From: a virus
Virus record (IMG/VR): IMGVR_UViG_3300031841_004154
Coordinates: 1-44,829 of that record
Reading direction: 5' to 3' (one strand)
Length of the DNA: 44,829 bases
Part shown: piece by piece, positions 29,409-38,865 of the stretch
Layout: the number at the start of each line of letters is the position of its first letter
Position numbering within the stretch: position 1 is the first letter of the stretch
Position numbers and translations under genes: made by a program
The notes under the pieces: model-generated
Database searches by the model: none
What the model saw: only the letters and a program-made list of their open reading frames with translations
Told to the model about the DNA's origin: nothing

Positions 29409-30137
29409 ATGAAAATATTATATTCTTTTCCCATCAGCCGAAAAGTAAAATCAGGAGGCTCTAAAAAAACAGTAAAAAATAAAGTTTGTATAAGAAAACC
29501 TACGCCCTCTCAGGTTGAAGATGGTGAATTTTTCTATGGTCAGAAGTTTAATGAATTTATCAACGCTGGTTTTTTAACTAAAGCAATGTTGGGCAAAAGG
29601 ATGGGTAATATTATGTCTGATAATGATGAAGACAGAATGGAAACCGTAATGCTTGAAAATCTAGAAGCTTCTAAAGTTGTAGAATTTTATGGCGGAGCTA
29701 AAGATTTAGATGAAGAACAGAGTAAAAAGCTTGAAGATGCCAAAAAAAAGTTTGCATCAACTCAAAAAGAAATACAAGAATGGCAAATGGCAATGAGTAG
29801 CCAATACTCCCAGACTGCTGATGCTAAAGCTGAACAAAAGCTAATAGAATGGTTTGTTTTTAATTTTTCTTATTATGAAGATAAGATTGATGATAAGATA
29901 GAATACTTCCCTATATTCCAAGGCGAGACTTTTGAAGATAAGAGGGCATTTTACTTAAAAATCACTGATGGGGATGAGGATATTAAGAATGAAGATTTGC
30001 TAAAAGCTAAAGAAATTTTTGATAAATCATATGACACTTTAATCAAAGCAATTACTATATGGTTTAATAAAATGGGAGAAGATCAAAAAGGCATTGATAA
30101 AGCTATGAAGGATCTTTTCAACGAAAATGAAAAATGA
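29409..30137 (+). CDS. Candidate tail assembly chaperone, first gene
   Basis: The 242-residue product starts with a short strand-rich part (MKILYSFPISRKVKSGGSKK, then VCIRKPTPSQVEDGEFFYGQ) followed by long charged helices (EQSKKLEDAKKKFASTQKEI). The place between tube and tape measure is that of the tail chaperones (lambda G/GT). It overlaps the next gene by 11 nt at an A-rich GAAAATGAAAAATGA. The downstream gene lies in the +1 frame, so a +1 shift or simple re-initiation could link them. Confidence 0.55.
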   Translation: MKILYSFPISRKVKSGGSKKTVKNKVCIRKPTPSQVEDGEFFYGQKFNEFINAGFLTKAMLGKRMGNIMSDNDEDRMETVMLENLEASKVVEFYGGAKDLDEEQSKKLEDAKKKFASTQKEIQEWQMAMSSQYSQTADAKAEQKLIEWFVFNFSYYEDKIDDKIEYFPIFQGETFEDKRAFYLKITDGDEDIKNEDLLKAKEIFDKSYDTLIKAITIWFNKMGEDQKGIDKAMKDLFNENEK

Positions 30138-30990
30138 GTTTCTTCCCGCTCAAGCTATATTAGAAATCTCTAGAGGTTATAGTGAGTTTCAAGTAAACGA
30201 AGAATCTTACTACTTTAAGCATTTTTCATTAGAGGCAATGCTTGAGTTAGAAGAGTATGAGCAAGTAGAGTTTAAGAAAGCTCAAAAAAATGGTATAAAA
30301 ACTACAGATAAACTAGTAGAGGAAGCTTATAAAGTAGGCTCTTGGACTAAACAAAAAGAAGAGAAAATTAAAAGCCTTGAGTGGACTATCAAGCACTCTT
30401 ATTCATCTTTAAATAAGATACAGGACTTAAACCAAAGAAAAGTTTTTGACGCTCAAATAAAAGAACAAGAAGCGGAGCTTGCGTCTTTAAAAGAAGAAAA
30501 AGGTAAAATTACAAATTTTAGTGCTGAAGCTTTAGCTCAACAAAAAAAGATAGGCAAAATGTTAAAAAGCGCTTTGTACTATGATAAGGACTTTAAAAGA
30601 AAACTAGAAGAAAAAGATTTAGCTTTTATTGGCGCTTTGGTTTTTTCAAAATTTGCGGAACTTGCTGCGAAAGAAAATTTATTAAAGGCATCTTACTTAA
30701 CTCACTTTTTCGAGGTTTTTATGTCAACAGAAAGCCCTATTCAATTATTTGATGCTAATTTTAGAACTTTAACTATTTTTCAAAAAGCCCTTATTTCCTA
30801 TTCTAGAGGTTTGTATAATAAAATAAAAAATGTTCAAATACCAAATGAAATAGCGGGAGATCCTGTTAAAATATATGATTACGAAGAGCCAAAAGATAAA
30901 GAAGAAGGTAAAACAGAGGGTATAGATGATATTAAAATGCGGATGAAAGCTCGTGGTGGACAACTTAAAGCTGAAGACCTTTTGTCTTGA
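30127..30990 (+). CDS. Candidate tail assembly chaperone, second gene
   Basis: The 287-residue product is highly charged and helical, with a coiled-coil segment at about 75-140 (KEEKIKSLEWTIKHSYSSLN, IKEQEAELASLKEEKGKITN) and an acidic, Lys-rich tail. It ends just upstream of the tape measure gene. With the preceding gene it fills the chaperone slot. The usual length and the -1 slippery site of lambda-type chaperones are absent, so the role is by position only. Confidence 0.5.
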   Translation: MKNEFLPAQAILEISRGYSEFQVNEESYYFKHFSLEAMLELEEYEQVEFKKAQKNGIKTTDKLVEEAYKVGSWTKQKEEKIKSLEWTIKHSYSSLNKIQDLNQRKVFDAQIKEQEAELASLKEEKGKITNFSAEALAQQKKIGKMLKSALYYDKDFKRKLEEKDLAFIGALVFSKFAELAAKENLLKASYLTHFFEVFMSTESPIQLFDANFRTLTIFQKALISYSRGLYNKIKNVQIPNEIAGDPVKIYDYEEPKDKEEGKTEGIDDIKMRMKARGGQLKAEDLLS

Positions 30991-30993
30991 TTA

Positions 30994-31001
30994 GTGTAAT
31001 T
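30994..31001 (+). promoter_or_regulatory. GTGTAA late-type motif upstream of the tape measure gene
   Basis: GTGTAATT, then 8 nt, then ATG 31010. The spacing is 2 nt longer than in the four exact sites. The GTGTAA itself overlaps an inverted repeat (AGTGTAA, TTTACACT). Confidence 0.55.
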
Positions 31002-31009
31002 TACACTAT

Positions 31010-34000
31010 ATGCCATCCTCTTTTGACGTAACCGCTAATGTAAATCTTGATCCCAGAAGCTTAAACGCTTCTGCGAAGAAGATTGAGCTTGCTTTGGGTC
31101 GTATTACGGGTCAAGCATCAGAATTTCAAAAATCGTTAGATGCTTCTACCGCTCGTGTTTTTGCGTTCGGAGCTACAACGGCAGTTCTAAATGGTGTTAA
31201 TCAGGCATTTAAAAAACTAGTAAGTACTACTATAGAAGTAGAAAAGAAATTAGTAGAAATAAACTCTATATTTCAAGCAAGCGAAAAAGTCTTTAACAGA
31301 TTTAGAAACTCTATATTCCAAGTAGCAAAAGAGACAGGACAAGCATTTGGAACTGTATCTGAGGGTGCTGCGGAATTAGCAAGGCAAGGTCTTAGTGCAG
31401 AAGAAACAGCTAAAAGACTAAAAGCTTCTTTGGTTTTAACAAGAATATCAGGACTTGATGCAGAAAAGTCTGTAAAGGCTCTTACTGCCGCTATAAATGG
31501 ATTTGCGTCTGCTGGACTTAGTGCAAACCAGATTGTGAATAAGTTGGTTGCTGTTGACACCGCTTTTGCTGTATCTGCTCAAGATTTGGCTGAAGCATTT
31601 AGCCGTGCTGGATCTACAGCGGAGGATGCTGGTGTTAGCTTTGATGAGCTTTTGGGGTTGATCACAGCCGTTGAGCAAAAGACCGCTAGAGGTGGCGCTG
31701 TTATTGGTAACGCCTTTAAGTCTATTTTTACAAGACTTTCAAGAGGAGACACTATAGAATCTCTAAAAGAGTTAGGGGTTCAAATTGATGCGGCTCAAAG
31801 TGGAGTTAGTAAACTTCAAGCTCTTTCAAATGCTTTAGAGAATATCTCTGATCCTACTGTAGCTTCTCAAATTAAAGAATTAGCAGGTGGAGTTTTCCAG
31901 ATAAACGTAGTTAGTGCTGCTTTAAAAGATTTAAGTTCAGAAACATCAATATTTGCAGGAGCAGCTAAAACAGCTTCTGATGCTACTAACGAAGCGTTTC
32001 AAAAGAATGCTGAATTAAACAAAACAATAGCAGCTCAAATTAATACTTTAATAGCAGGACTCACTTCATTGGCGGAAAGAATAGGGTCTGTTACTTTTGG
32101 CCCGCTTTTAGAAAACTTACTAGGGCTAGCAACTAAATTCACTGAGTTCTTAGATAAAGCCCTAGACCCAGAGAAAGGAAATGCTTTTGTAAAAGGTCTA
32201 TTTAAAACAATAGGAACTTTCCTCAGTGGCCCTGCTGTAGTTATCTTTACAACAGCATTTGTTAAAATATTTGCTCTTGTTGCTAAATTTGCAAAAGATG
32301 GATTGAAGTCTGTTTTTGCTATTGGTTCAGAATCATCAAAGATTAAAAATATTGAAGCTGGTATAGTTGGTTTATTGCAAAAAGATAAACAACTAAGACA
32401 AATAATAACTAGCACCACTGCTTCACAAGCTCAAAAAGAACAAGCTATAATAAATGCGATAAAAGCAGAGAATAATTTATTAAGACAACAGGCTGCTTTG
32501 GTTCAGTCTATTGCAGTTGCAGCGAGAGCTAAAGGTGTTGCTTCCTTTAGTGGAGCTACTGGTCAATTTAAAGGTAGAAGAGGAAAAGGTTTTGCATCTG
32601 GTTTTCAGCAAGAGGAAGCTATGGCTATGGGGCTAGGAGCCTCTAATGGGGTTAGGGCACATTTCGGTCAAGGTACAATAGGTGGTCGTAGGTTCATAAT
32701 GAACAACCAAGAAATGGAGATTCCTAACTTTAATGGTGGTAGGGATTCTGCGGTTATACCAATGTATGCAGCAGCTAATATTCCACGCAGAAAACCAAAA
32801 AACTCTTCAAAAAGTACTGGTTCTGCTGCTGGAGCTGCTTCACGAAAAAAGAAAAGTAGAACTTTATTTTTGGAAGGTGATAACTATGGTATGCTAGTCG
32901 CCAAAAGGGGTGATTATGGTGGAGGAAGAGTAAGTACATCTAAAATTACTGGGCCTACTCAAAATGCCATTGCGGGCTTAGGAATATCTAATCCTAAAGG
33001 TATAAAAAAAATAGTTCTAAGCGGTTTAAATGTAAGGTCTATAGAGGATAGTACACCAAGCTTTAAAGGTCAATACGGTAAGACTATAACAAAAGAATTT
33101 TCTGGACCATTGATTAATTTTGGTTCCAAGATGATTGGTGATACTTTTAAGAATGACGAAAAAAGAAACATAATTAGTCAATTAAAAAAACAAAAAGGTA
33201 CGAAACTTTTCTCTTCAGCTACAGAGGGTGGTATTTTTGAGTCAGCCATAAGGATGGGTTTAGCGGGAATGGGTGCTGCTACTAAATTCAATCAAAATGC
33301 TAATGAGACCGCTCCATTTGATTTTGAAGAAGGAGGCAGGGCAAGTGACAAGTTTAAAAGAAGATTTGGATTTCCAAAAGGTGTAAGTAGAGCAGATGCA
33401 AAAAGATCTTCTACAGGAGATGCGGCGAGATCATTTATTCATAAAATATTGCAAGATGGCCAAGCAAAAAGACTTGCTAAACCAAAAGCTAGAATGGCTG
33501 CTAGAGGTCATATCCCTAGATACGCGAAAGGCAAAAGTGGTGGAATGGGGGGAGCAGGAGCTATAGGCGCTCTGTTTGGTATACAGACATTGGTTGAAAC
33601 TTTTGGGATTGGAACAAAAGAGGTGAAAAATGAGTTAGGTGAAGTTACTACTGAATTAACTGCCTTTGGCAAAGGTTTAAGGGTATTAACAGGAGTTTTA
33701 GCTACTGTTACTACATTTTCAGGATTGGGCATAGGAGGAGGCTTATTGAGAGGGGCAGGAGCTGTAGGAGGAGGCTTATTGAAAGGGGCGGGAGCTGTAG
33801 GATCAAGTGCGCTTAGAGGATTTGGTAAAATACCATTAGTCGGCTCCTCTTTTGCATCTTTCCTTTCTACTAGAGGAAGAGATTTGCCAAAAAATGTTGG
33901 TAATGCAATAATGACCCCATCAAGAAAAGGGCAAGCAACAAAAGCTGGAATTGACGAATTAAAAAAAAGAAGGGCGATTAAGGATTTAAAAATACCTGAT

Positions 34001-35710
34001 AATAGAAAATTTGGGGTAAAGGGTCCATCTGCGGTAAGTGACGCAGCAAGAGAAAAATTTTTTAAAGAACAGGCTGCTAGAGGTTCTATCAAAACTCCTA
34101 GTGCTATAAAAGGCGTAGGTTTGAAGGCTGGAGCAAAAGGTGTTGGTAAATTGGCGCTTAGAGCTGCTGGTCCTGTTGGGTTAGCTATAACTGCGGCTGA
34201 AGTGGGGGCTAATATTGGAAAGCCAATTGGTGATTTTTTAGGTAATAAAATAACAGAAGGTGACTTCCTTGGTGCTGGAACTAGAAGCGCAGGACTAGAT
34301 TCTAATTTAGCAGGAGCAAAAGTAAGTGATCAAAGAGCTTTGCAGAGTCTAATGAGAGAAACTGGTGGTTCTGGTGCTGGTCAAGTCGGTAGATTAAAAG
34401 GAACTTCTGCTTTAGCAAACGCTCAAGCAAACTTTATAAAAGATTTAGAGAAAGCTCGGCAAGCAACAACAAATGGCACGATTTCACTTTTAGACAGAAC
34501 TCTTGCAGAAAATAGATTTAAAGAAAGTGTAAAAAAAGCTGTAGAGAAGCAGACAAGATTAAATAATGAGCTTGAAAAATTAGCGCCTCAGCTTAGGGCT
34601 GCTAGAGGTGCGGTTAAAAATTTAAAGGATAATCTCAATTTTTCCGCATCAGAAGGTGTTAGGAAGTCTGGTATAGCAACAGAAAGAACTGGGATCATGG
34701 CTGGATTAACTCTGCCAGAAGGGCCAAACGCTCAAAACGTTGCTGCGAGAATTGGTGTTAATCAAGCTATGGCTAAAACTAATCAATCTAGGGCCAACCT
34801 TCAAGCTTTACAAGCACAAGCTGTAGGAGTTGACCCAGCATCTGAAGCTGGCCAAGAATTAAAAGAAAAAATAGTTGAGGCTAGTAAAGAACTAAGAGAA
34901 AATGTTATAGAAAGTTCTGTTAAATTTAATAACAATATAACAAACTTAAATAAACAAATAGCAGATAAAAGACAACAAGCAAAGGATCTAAGATTTCAAG
35001 CTAAGTCACAAGCTATAGGACAATTAGGTGCATTTGGTCAAATTACAGGAGGTGTTGCAGTTCAAAAAGATTTTGACGCTGTTAAAAAAGCTTTAAGCGC
35101 TAATAAGGGTGATACTCAAAAAGTAATGGCGATTATTAACCAAGTTTTGACAAGTCAAAAATTCAAAAACACCGCAAATGTTTTTGGAAATAGTGTAGAG
35201 GACATGTTGGCGGGTCAAGGTATTAATGTTACTAGTGTAAGAGATAAAGCTTTGAGTAAATTTGGATTTAGCGAAGACTTTAGGAAGAAAATGGAGGAAA
35301 GGTCAGGTACAAATTATGAGCAGCAAGCTGCGGATTTAAATACGGAAATATCTGATCTTAAAAATGCTGTTAAAACAAATAAAAAGGGTATTGAAGATTT
35401 TGGTAAAACGTTTACTGGAGATGCAGCCAAGGGTGCAGTCGAGGCAGTAAATCAAATAAGTGAAAGTTTACAAGGTGCTGTAAAAGGAGTTCAAGATACA
35501 AATCAAACATTCAAGAATATTGAAAGTTTAAATCAATCGGTTTCAGAGCTAGCCGCAGGAACGGCAGCTTTAATACAAACGGCTGTTAACGAATTACCAA
35601 AAATGGAAAAGGAGCTTAAAAAGGTGTTAGGCAGAGTTACAGCGTTAGAGAATGAAAAAACTGGATTACAAACACCACAAGCTCCAGCAACAGTATCATC
35701 AGCAAATTAA
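31010..35710 (+). CDS. Tail tape measure protein
   Basis: At 1566 residues this is the longest gene in the window. The N-terminal 350 residues are the typical tape-measure helices (RVFAFGATTAVLNGVNQAFK, AELARQGLSAEETAKRLKAS, GGAVIGNAFKSIFTRLSRGD, with the LGVQI-type element after). Hydrophobic segments lie at about 400-430 and 845-935, as in proteins that enter the membrane during DNA ejection. Gly-rich and Lys-rich linkers fill the centre, and a coiled coil ends the protein. By the usual rule of about 0.15 nm per residue the tail would be roughly 230 nm long; this is an estimate only. Confidence 0.93.
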   Translation: MPSSFDVTANVNLDPRSLNASAKKIELALGRITGQASEFQKSLDASTARVFAFGATTAVLNGVNQAFKKLVSTTIEVEKKLVEINSIFQASEKVFNRFRNSIFQVAKETGQAFGTVSEGAAELARQGLSAEETAKRLKASLVLTRISGLDAEKSVKALTAAINGFASAGLSANQIVNKLVAVDTAFAVSAQDLAEAFSRAGSTAEDAGVSFDELLGLITAVEQKTARGGAVIGNAFKSIFTRLSRGDTIESLKELGVQIDAAQSGVSKLQALSNALENISDPTVASQIKELAGGVFQINVVSAALKDLSSETSIFAGAAKTASDATNEAFQKNAELNKTIAAQINTLIAGLTSLAERIGSVTFGPLLENLLGLATKFTEFLDKALDPEKGNAFVKGLFKTIGTFLSGPAVVIFTTAFVKIFALVAKFAKDGLKSVFAIGSESSKIKNIEAGIVGLLQKDKQLRQIITSTTASQAQKEQAIINAIKAENNLLRQQAALVQSIAVAARAKGVASFSGATGQFKGRRGKGFASGFQQEEAMAMGLGASNGVRAHFGQGTIGGRRFIMNNQEMEIPNFNGGRDSAVIPMYAAANIPRRKPKNSSKSTGSAAGAASRKKKSRTLFLEGDNYGMLVAKRGDYGGGRVSTSKITGPTQNAIAGLGISNPKGIKKIVLSGLNVRSIEDSTPSFKGQYGKTITKEFSGPLINFGSKMIGDTFKNDEKRNIISQLKKQKGTKLFSSATEGGIFESAIRMGLAGMGAATKFNQNANETAPFDFEEGGRASDKFKRRFGFPKGVSRADAKRSSTGDAARSFIHKILQDGQAKRLAKPKARMAARGHIPRYAKGKSGGMGGAGAIGALFGIQTLVETFGIGTKEVKNELGEVTTELTAFGKGLRVLTGVLATVTTFSGLGIGGGLLRGAGAVGGGLLKGAGAVGSSALRGFGKIPLVGSSFASFLSTRGRDLPKNVGNAIMTPSRKGQATKAGIDELKKRRAIKDLKIPDNRKFGVKGPSAVSDAAREKFFKEQAARGSIKTPSAIKGVGLKAGAKGVGKLALRAAGPVGLAITAAEVGANIGKPIGDFLGNKITEGDFLGAGTRSAGLDSNLAGAKVSDQRALQSLMRETGGSGAGQVGRLKGTSALANAQANFIKDLEKARQATTNGTISLLDRTLAENRFKESVKKAVEKQTRLNNELEKLAPQLRAARGAVKNLKDNLNFSASEGVRKSGIATERTGIMAGLTLPEGPNAQNVAARIGVNQAMAKTNQSRANLQALQAQAVGVDPASEAGQELKEKIVEASKELRENVIESSVKFNNNITNLNKQIADKRQQAKDLRFQAKSQAIGQLGAFGQITGGVAVQKDFDAVKKALSANKGDTQKVMAIINQVLTSQKFKNTANVFGNSVEDMLAGQGINVTSVRDKALSKFGFSEDFRKKMEERSGTNYEQQAADLNTEISDLKNAVKTNKKGIEDFGKTFTGDAAKGAVEAVNQISESLQGAVKGVQDTNQTFKNIESLNQSVSELAAGTAALIQTAVNELPKMEKELKKVLGRVTALENEKTGLQTPQAPATVSSAN

Positions 35711-35713
35711 TAA

Positions 35714-37255
35714 ATGGCAAGTATTCTAGCAAATAACATAATCGCATCTTCCTCAGAAATTTCATTTTCTTACAATGAAACTGAAGAAGTTTTTGGTTAT
35801 GAGGTAACAGCTACATATACATTGGATTTAGCTGATGTTGCTTTTGAGAACGGCGATGGGTTTTTGATCGTCGGTAGAAATGCTGTAAAAGAAGCTTACA
35901 ATAAGCCAGAGATAGTTGCTAGAATCGGCGGCGATGAATTTCTAAAAGGTAGAATACAAAGCGTTAATTTTTCAGAGGGAGCTTTAGTTGGCTCTGATTC
36001 TGTAAGTATTGTAATATCAGAATCTAGAAGATTATCAGATTATTCTTCAAAAGTATTTGCAAAGTATTTACCTAACCCTCATTTAATTGAATCTTTCGGC
36101 GAAAGTTACAACTTTTCAAGATCAGCCGATAATTACTCTTATACAAGAGATATAAACTTAAAATACAGACAGGGCGCTGGAGACCGCTTCTTAAAAGATG
36201 CCAAAGTATTTTTAACTCAATACTATTTTGCTAATAGACCAAGCCTTGGTTATCAGAATGACGGCATTTCAGAAAATGCAAAATTTGATAAAGACTATAG
36301 AGGTTTATTAACTGAGAATTATGACTTAGTTAATTTAACAGTTTCTCTAAGCGAAAACTTTAATTCATCTTTTATAGACGATACAAACAATATTTCAAGG
36401 CAAGAAACTCAAGAGATAGCTGTAGATGAACAAGGATTTTTAAATAAGACTTACTCTTTTAATTTAACTTCTTTAAGATTAGATTCTCAAAATGTTTTAG
36501 AGACAGCTATAAAAACAATTATAGCAAGTGTAGTTTCTGATAATGAAACTCAATTCGGAAAGCCATCTTCAATACAAAAAGGTATAAAAATTGATGGCAA
36601 CTCTGCCACTCTTTCTATTGCTTTTTCTACAAACCCAAAAAACAGGCAAGGTGATACTGTTGTATATACAGTGAGCAAAAGTAAAGCTGGAGCTTATCTT
36701 GAGTATAATCTTTCAGCCACTTACAAATCAAATGGTAAGACAGATAGGGAAAAGTTTGATAATGCTAAAACTTTTTGGATATCTCAAAAATCTAACAATG
36801 AGTCAAAAATTCAAACTTGCTTTGTTGAAGCTACAGCAATTTACGAAAAAAATAGATCTTCTAATTTTAACAAAACAGAAGGTAATATTACAGAGAATAT
36901 AGTTTTTACTACTGACCCTTCTTATCAAAATCAAGGGGATGGAGTTTTAAAATTTAAAGTCAATTTAAGTAGAAATAAGAAAATAAAAAGAAGTCAGGTT
37001 GTTTTAGATTTAGCTGATTTAAATGAAAAGCTTGTTGTAAATGATTTAAAGACTGTTGGCTCTGCTACAGTTACAGCTCAAACAACAATGAATCCATCTT
37101 TAGGTTTATATGCGCCTAAAAATTATCTAGAAACTAAGACCTCTGATTTGAATAATTTTGTTACTGGAGATATAACATGTATAACATCCGATGTTATTTC
37201 TCTTGAGTTAGGAAACGGAACCGCTAGTAGAACTATAAACTATTTATATATATAA
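35714..37255 (+). CDS. Tail protein, probably distal to the tape measure
   Basis: The 513-residue product follows the tape measure by 3 bp and is beta-rich with many Asn/Ser (FSYNETEEVFGYEVTATYTL, DSVSIVISESRRLSDYSSKV). In this place siphoviruses encode the distal tail (Dit) or tail-associated proteins. I see no enzyme motif. It shares general style (IIAS, VSENF-like strands, LxxQNVLETAIKTIIAS) with the next gene, which may be a paralogue. It is joined to that gene by a 1-nt overlap (TAATG). Confidence 0.6.
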   Translation: MASILANNIIASSSEISFSYNETEEVFGYEVTATYTLDLADVAFENGDGFLIVGRNAVKEAYNKPEIVARIGGDEFLKGRIQSVNFSEGALVGSDSVSIVISESRRLSDYSSKVFAKYLPNPHLIESFGESYNFSRSADNYSYTRDINLKYRQGAGDRFLKDAKVFLTQYYFANRPSLGYQNDGISENAKFDKDYRGLLTENYDLVNLTVSLSENFNSSFIDDTNNISRQETQEIAVDEQGFLNKTYSFNLTSLRLDSQNVLETAIKTIIASVVSDNETQFGKPSSIQKGIKIDGNSATLSIAFSTNPKNRQGDTVVYTVSKSKAGAYLEYNLSATYKSNGKTDREKFDNAKTFWISQKSNNESKIQTCFVEATAIYEKNRSSNFNKTEGNITENIVFTTDPSYQNQGDGVLKFKVNLSRNKKIKRSQVVLDLADLNEKLVVNDLKTVGSATVTAQTTMNPSLGLYAPKNYLETKTSDLNNFVTGDITCITSDVISLELGNGTASRTINYLYI

Positions 37256-38865
37256 TGGCTGCACCTACTATATCATATGGAAGTTACACATTCCCCGCTC
37301 CCTCTCCATTTATAGCGGAAAGTTCTAGTCCTATATTTATAAGCGGTCAGTCTGATTTTTTTATAGATAATATAAGTGTTATAGGAACTTTAACTGGTTC
37401 TGATTTAAGTGGCATTGTTTTGCAGAAGGGGGAAATGATAACAGGTTTGCTTTCTGAATTTCAAACATTAAAAATAACAGGAGACTCAGAAGGTAAGGTT
37501 TACAGTGGAGCAAAACCAACTTCTATATCGTTTTCTCAATCAGACTTAACGACAACTTTACCTTACTCTGTTTCTTTCGAGGCTTATTCTTCTGGATCTT
37601 TTAGTAATTTCTTTGGAATAACAGATCCTCAAGATTCTTGGAGTTTTGCAGAACAAGATGGAAGGGTAACTAGTGCAACACATACTGTTTCGGCAAAAGG
37701 TTTAAATTTGGGAGATGGAGTTTCTGCTTTAGATAATGCTAGGAATTTTGTTACTGGCCGAGGCAGCGGGATAAGTCAAATTAGTTTATTCCAAAGTGGT
37801 CATGATGCATTTCTACAATCTAGAACTGAGGCTATAGATAAAGCCGCAAATGTATATTCTACTACAGAAGAGTATATTTACTCTACTACGCAAAATAGAA
37901 TCGCTTCTGGTTTGAGTGGAGTATTAGATTGTTCTTCATCGATATCTTTAGATGAAGATGGAAAAGTTAGTATAACAGTTAATGGTAGTTTACAAGGTTC
38001 CATGGATGCAAATCTAACTGGAGCTTTATTAACTACGGGGAACTTTACTCCAGAGAATGCAAAAGAAGTTGCAACAAACATTATTGCATCTTCTTTATCT
38101 GATTACGAAAGTGGTGTTTATATTTTTACAGAAGGTATAGGTAGAGATCCAAGTTCTTACAACTATACCTTAAATACAGGAAGTAATAGATTAGATTTTA
38201 CTTTTACTTTTAACGATCAAACTAATACAGAACAAAGTGGAAATGTTCTTCATACTAAATCCGCCTCAGTTTCGTCTTCAAAAGATGATGCAAATACAAA
38301 AGTTACGGTGAATGGCCAACTAAGCTATAACAGCAACTCTAACTTTTCTAACACAAGCGGAGATCCTTCAAGTTCTCCACAGTGGTTTGATTTACAAAAT
38401 GAATTAAGCGGTATAAACTTTTTTGCTTTAGCCACAGAAGCTTTTAAAGATTTCACAGGTTGCGCTACGGGTTACAGCATATCGGGTGTTTATTTAAACC
38501 CAGTTGCTATAGAGAGCGGTATAGATAAAAATCCATTTGATAGAACAATAAATTATAATGTTTCTTTTGATACGAAGTTAGACCTTAGTGATGGAGATTT
38601 AAAAAATTTAAAAGTATCTATAAGTGATACTAAACCAATAGGTGTAAGTGGTATCAAACCATCTTTAGCTGGTTTTGCGAAACAAAAAACAAAGAATAGA
38701 AGTATAGGACTTTATTCAGTGTCAGCATCTGCTGAGGGTACTTCAGGAGATTTTTCAACTTTAGAAACAACTGTAAATAAATATATTACTGGAGTTTTTG
38801 ATCAGTCAAAGTCTGAGTCTTTAGGAGACAATACTATTTCATTTAACCTTAGCAGATTTTATTAA
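37255..38865 (+). CDS. Tail structural protein, beta-rich
   Basis: The 536-residue product begins MAAPTISYGSYTFPAPSPFI and is mostly Ser/Thr/Gly-rich strands (SVSFEAYSSGSFSNFFGITD, VTVNGQLSYNSNSNFSNTSG). A segment (SISLDEDGKVSITVNGSLQG, then ENAKEVATNIIASSL) parallels one in the preceding gene, so the pair may come from a duplication. A baseplate or tail-tip role is inferred from position. No catalytic motif is seen. Confidence 0.6.
   Translation: MAAPTISYGSYTFPAPSPFIAESSSPIFISGQSDFFIDNISVIGTLTGSDLSGIVLQKGEMITGLLSEFQTLKITGDSEGKVYSGAKPTSISFSQSDLTTTLPYSVSFEAYSSGSFSNFFGITDPQDSWSFAEQDGRVTSATHTVSAKGLNLGDGVSALDNARNFVTGRGSGISQISLFQSGHDAFLQSRTEAIDKAANVYSTTEEYIYSTTQNRIASGLSGVLDCSSSISLDEDGKVSITVNGSLQGSMDANLTGALLTTGNFTPENAKEVATNIIASSLSDYESGVYIFTEGIGRDPSSYNYTLNTGSNRLDFTFTFNDQTNTEQSGNVLHTKSASVSSSKDDANTKVTVNGQLSYNSNSNFSNTSGDPSSSPQWFDLQNELSGINFFALATEAFKDFTGCATGYSISGVYLNPVAIESGIDKNPFDRTINYNVSFDTKLDLSDGDLKNLKVSISDTKPIGVSGIKPSLAGFAKQKTKNRSIGLYSVSASAEGTSGDFSTLETTVNKYITGVFDQSKSESLGDNTISFNLSRFY

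Noticed and set aside
33508-34092. Minus-strand frame of 194 codons inside the tape measure gene
   Set aside because: Pro/Leu-rich antisense shadow with no start context.
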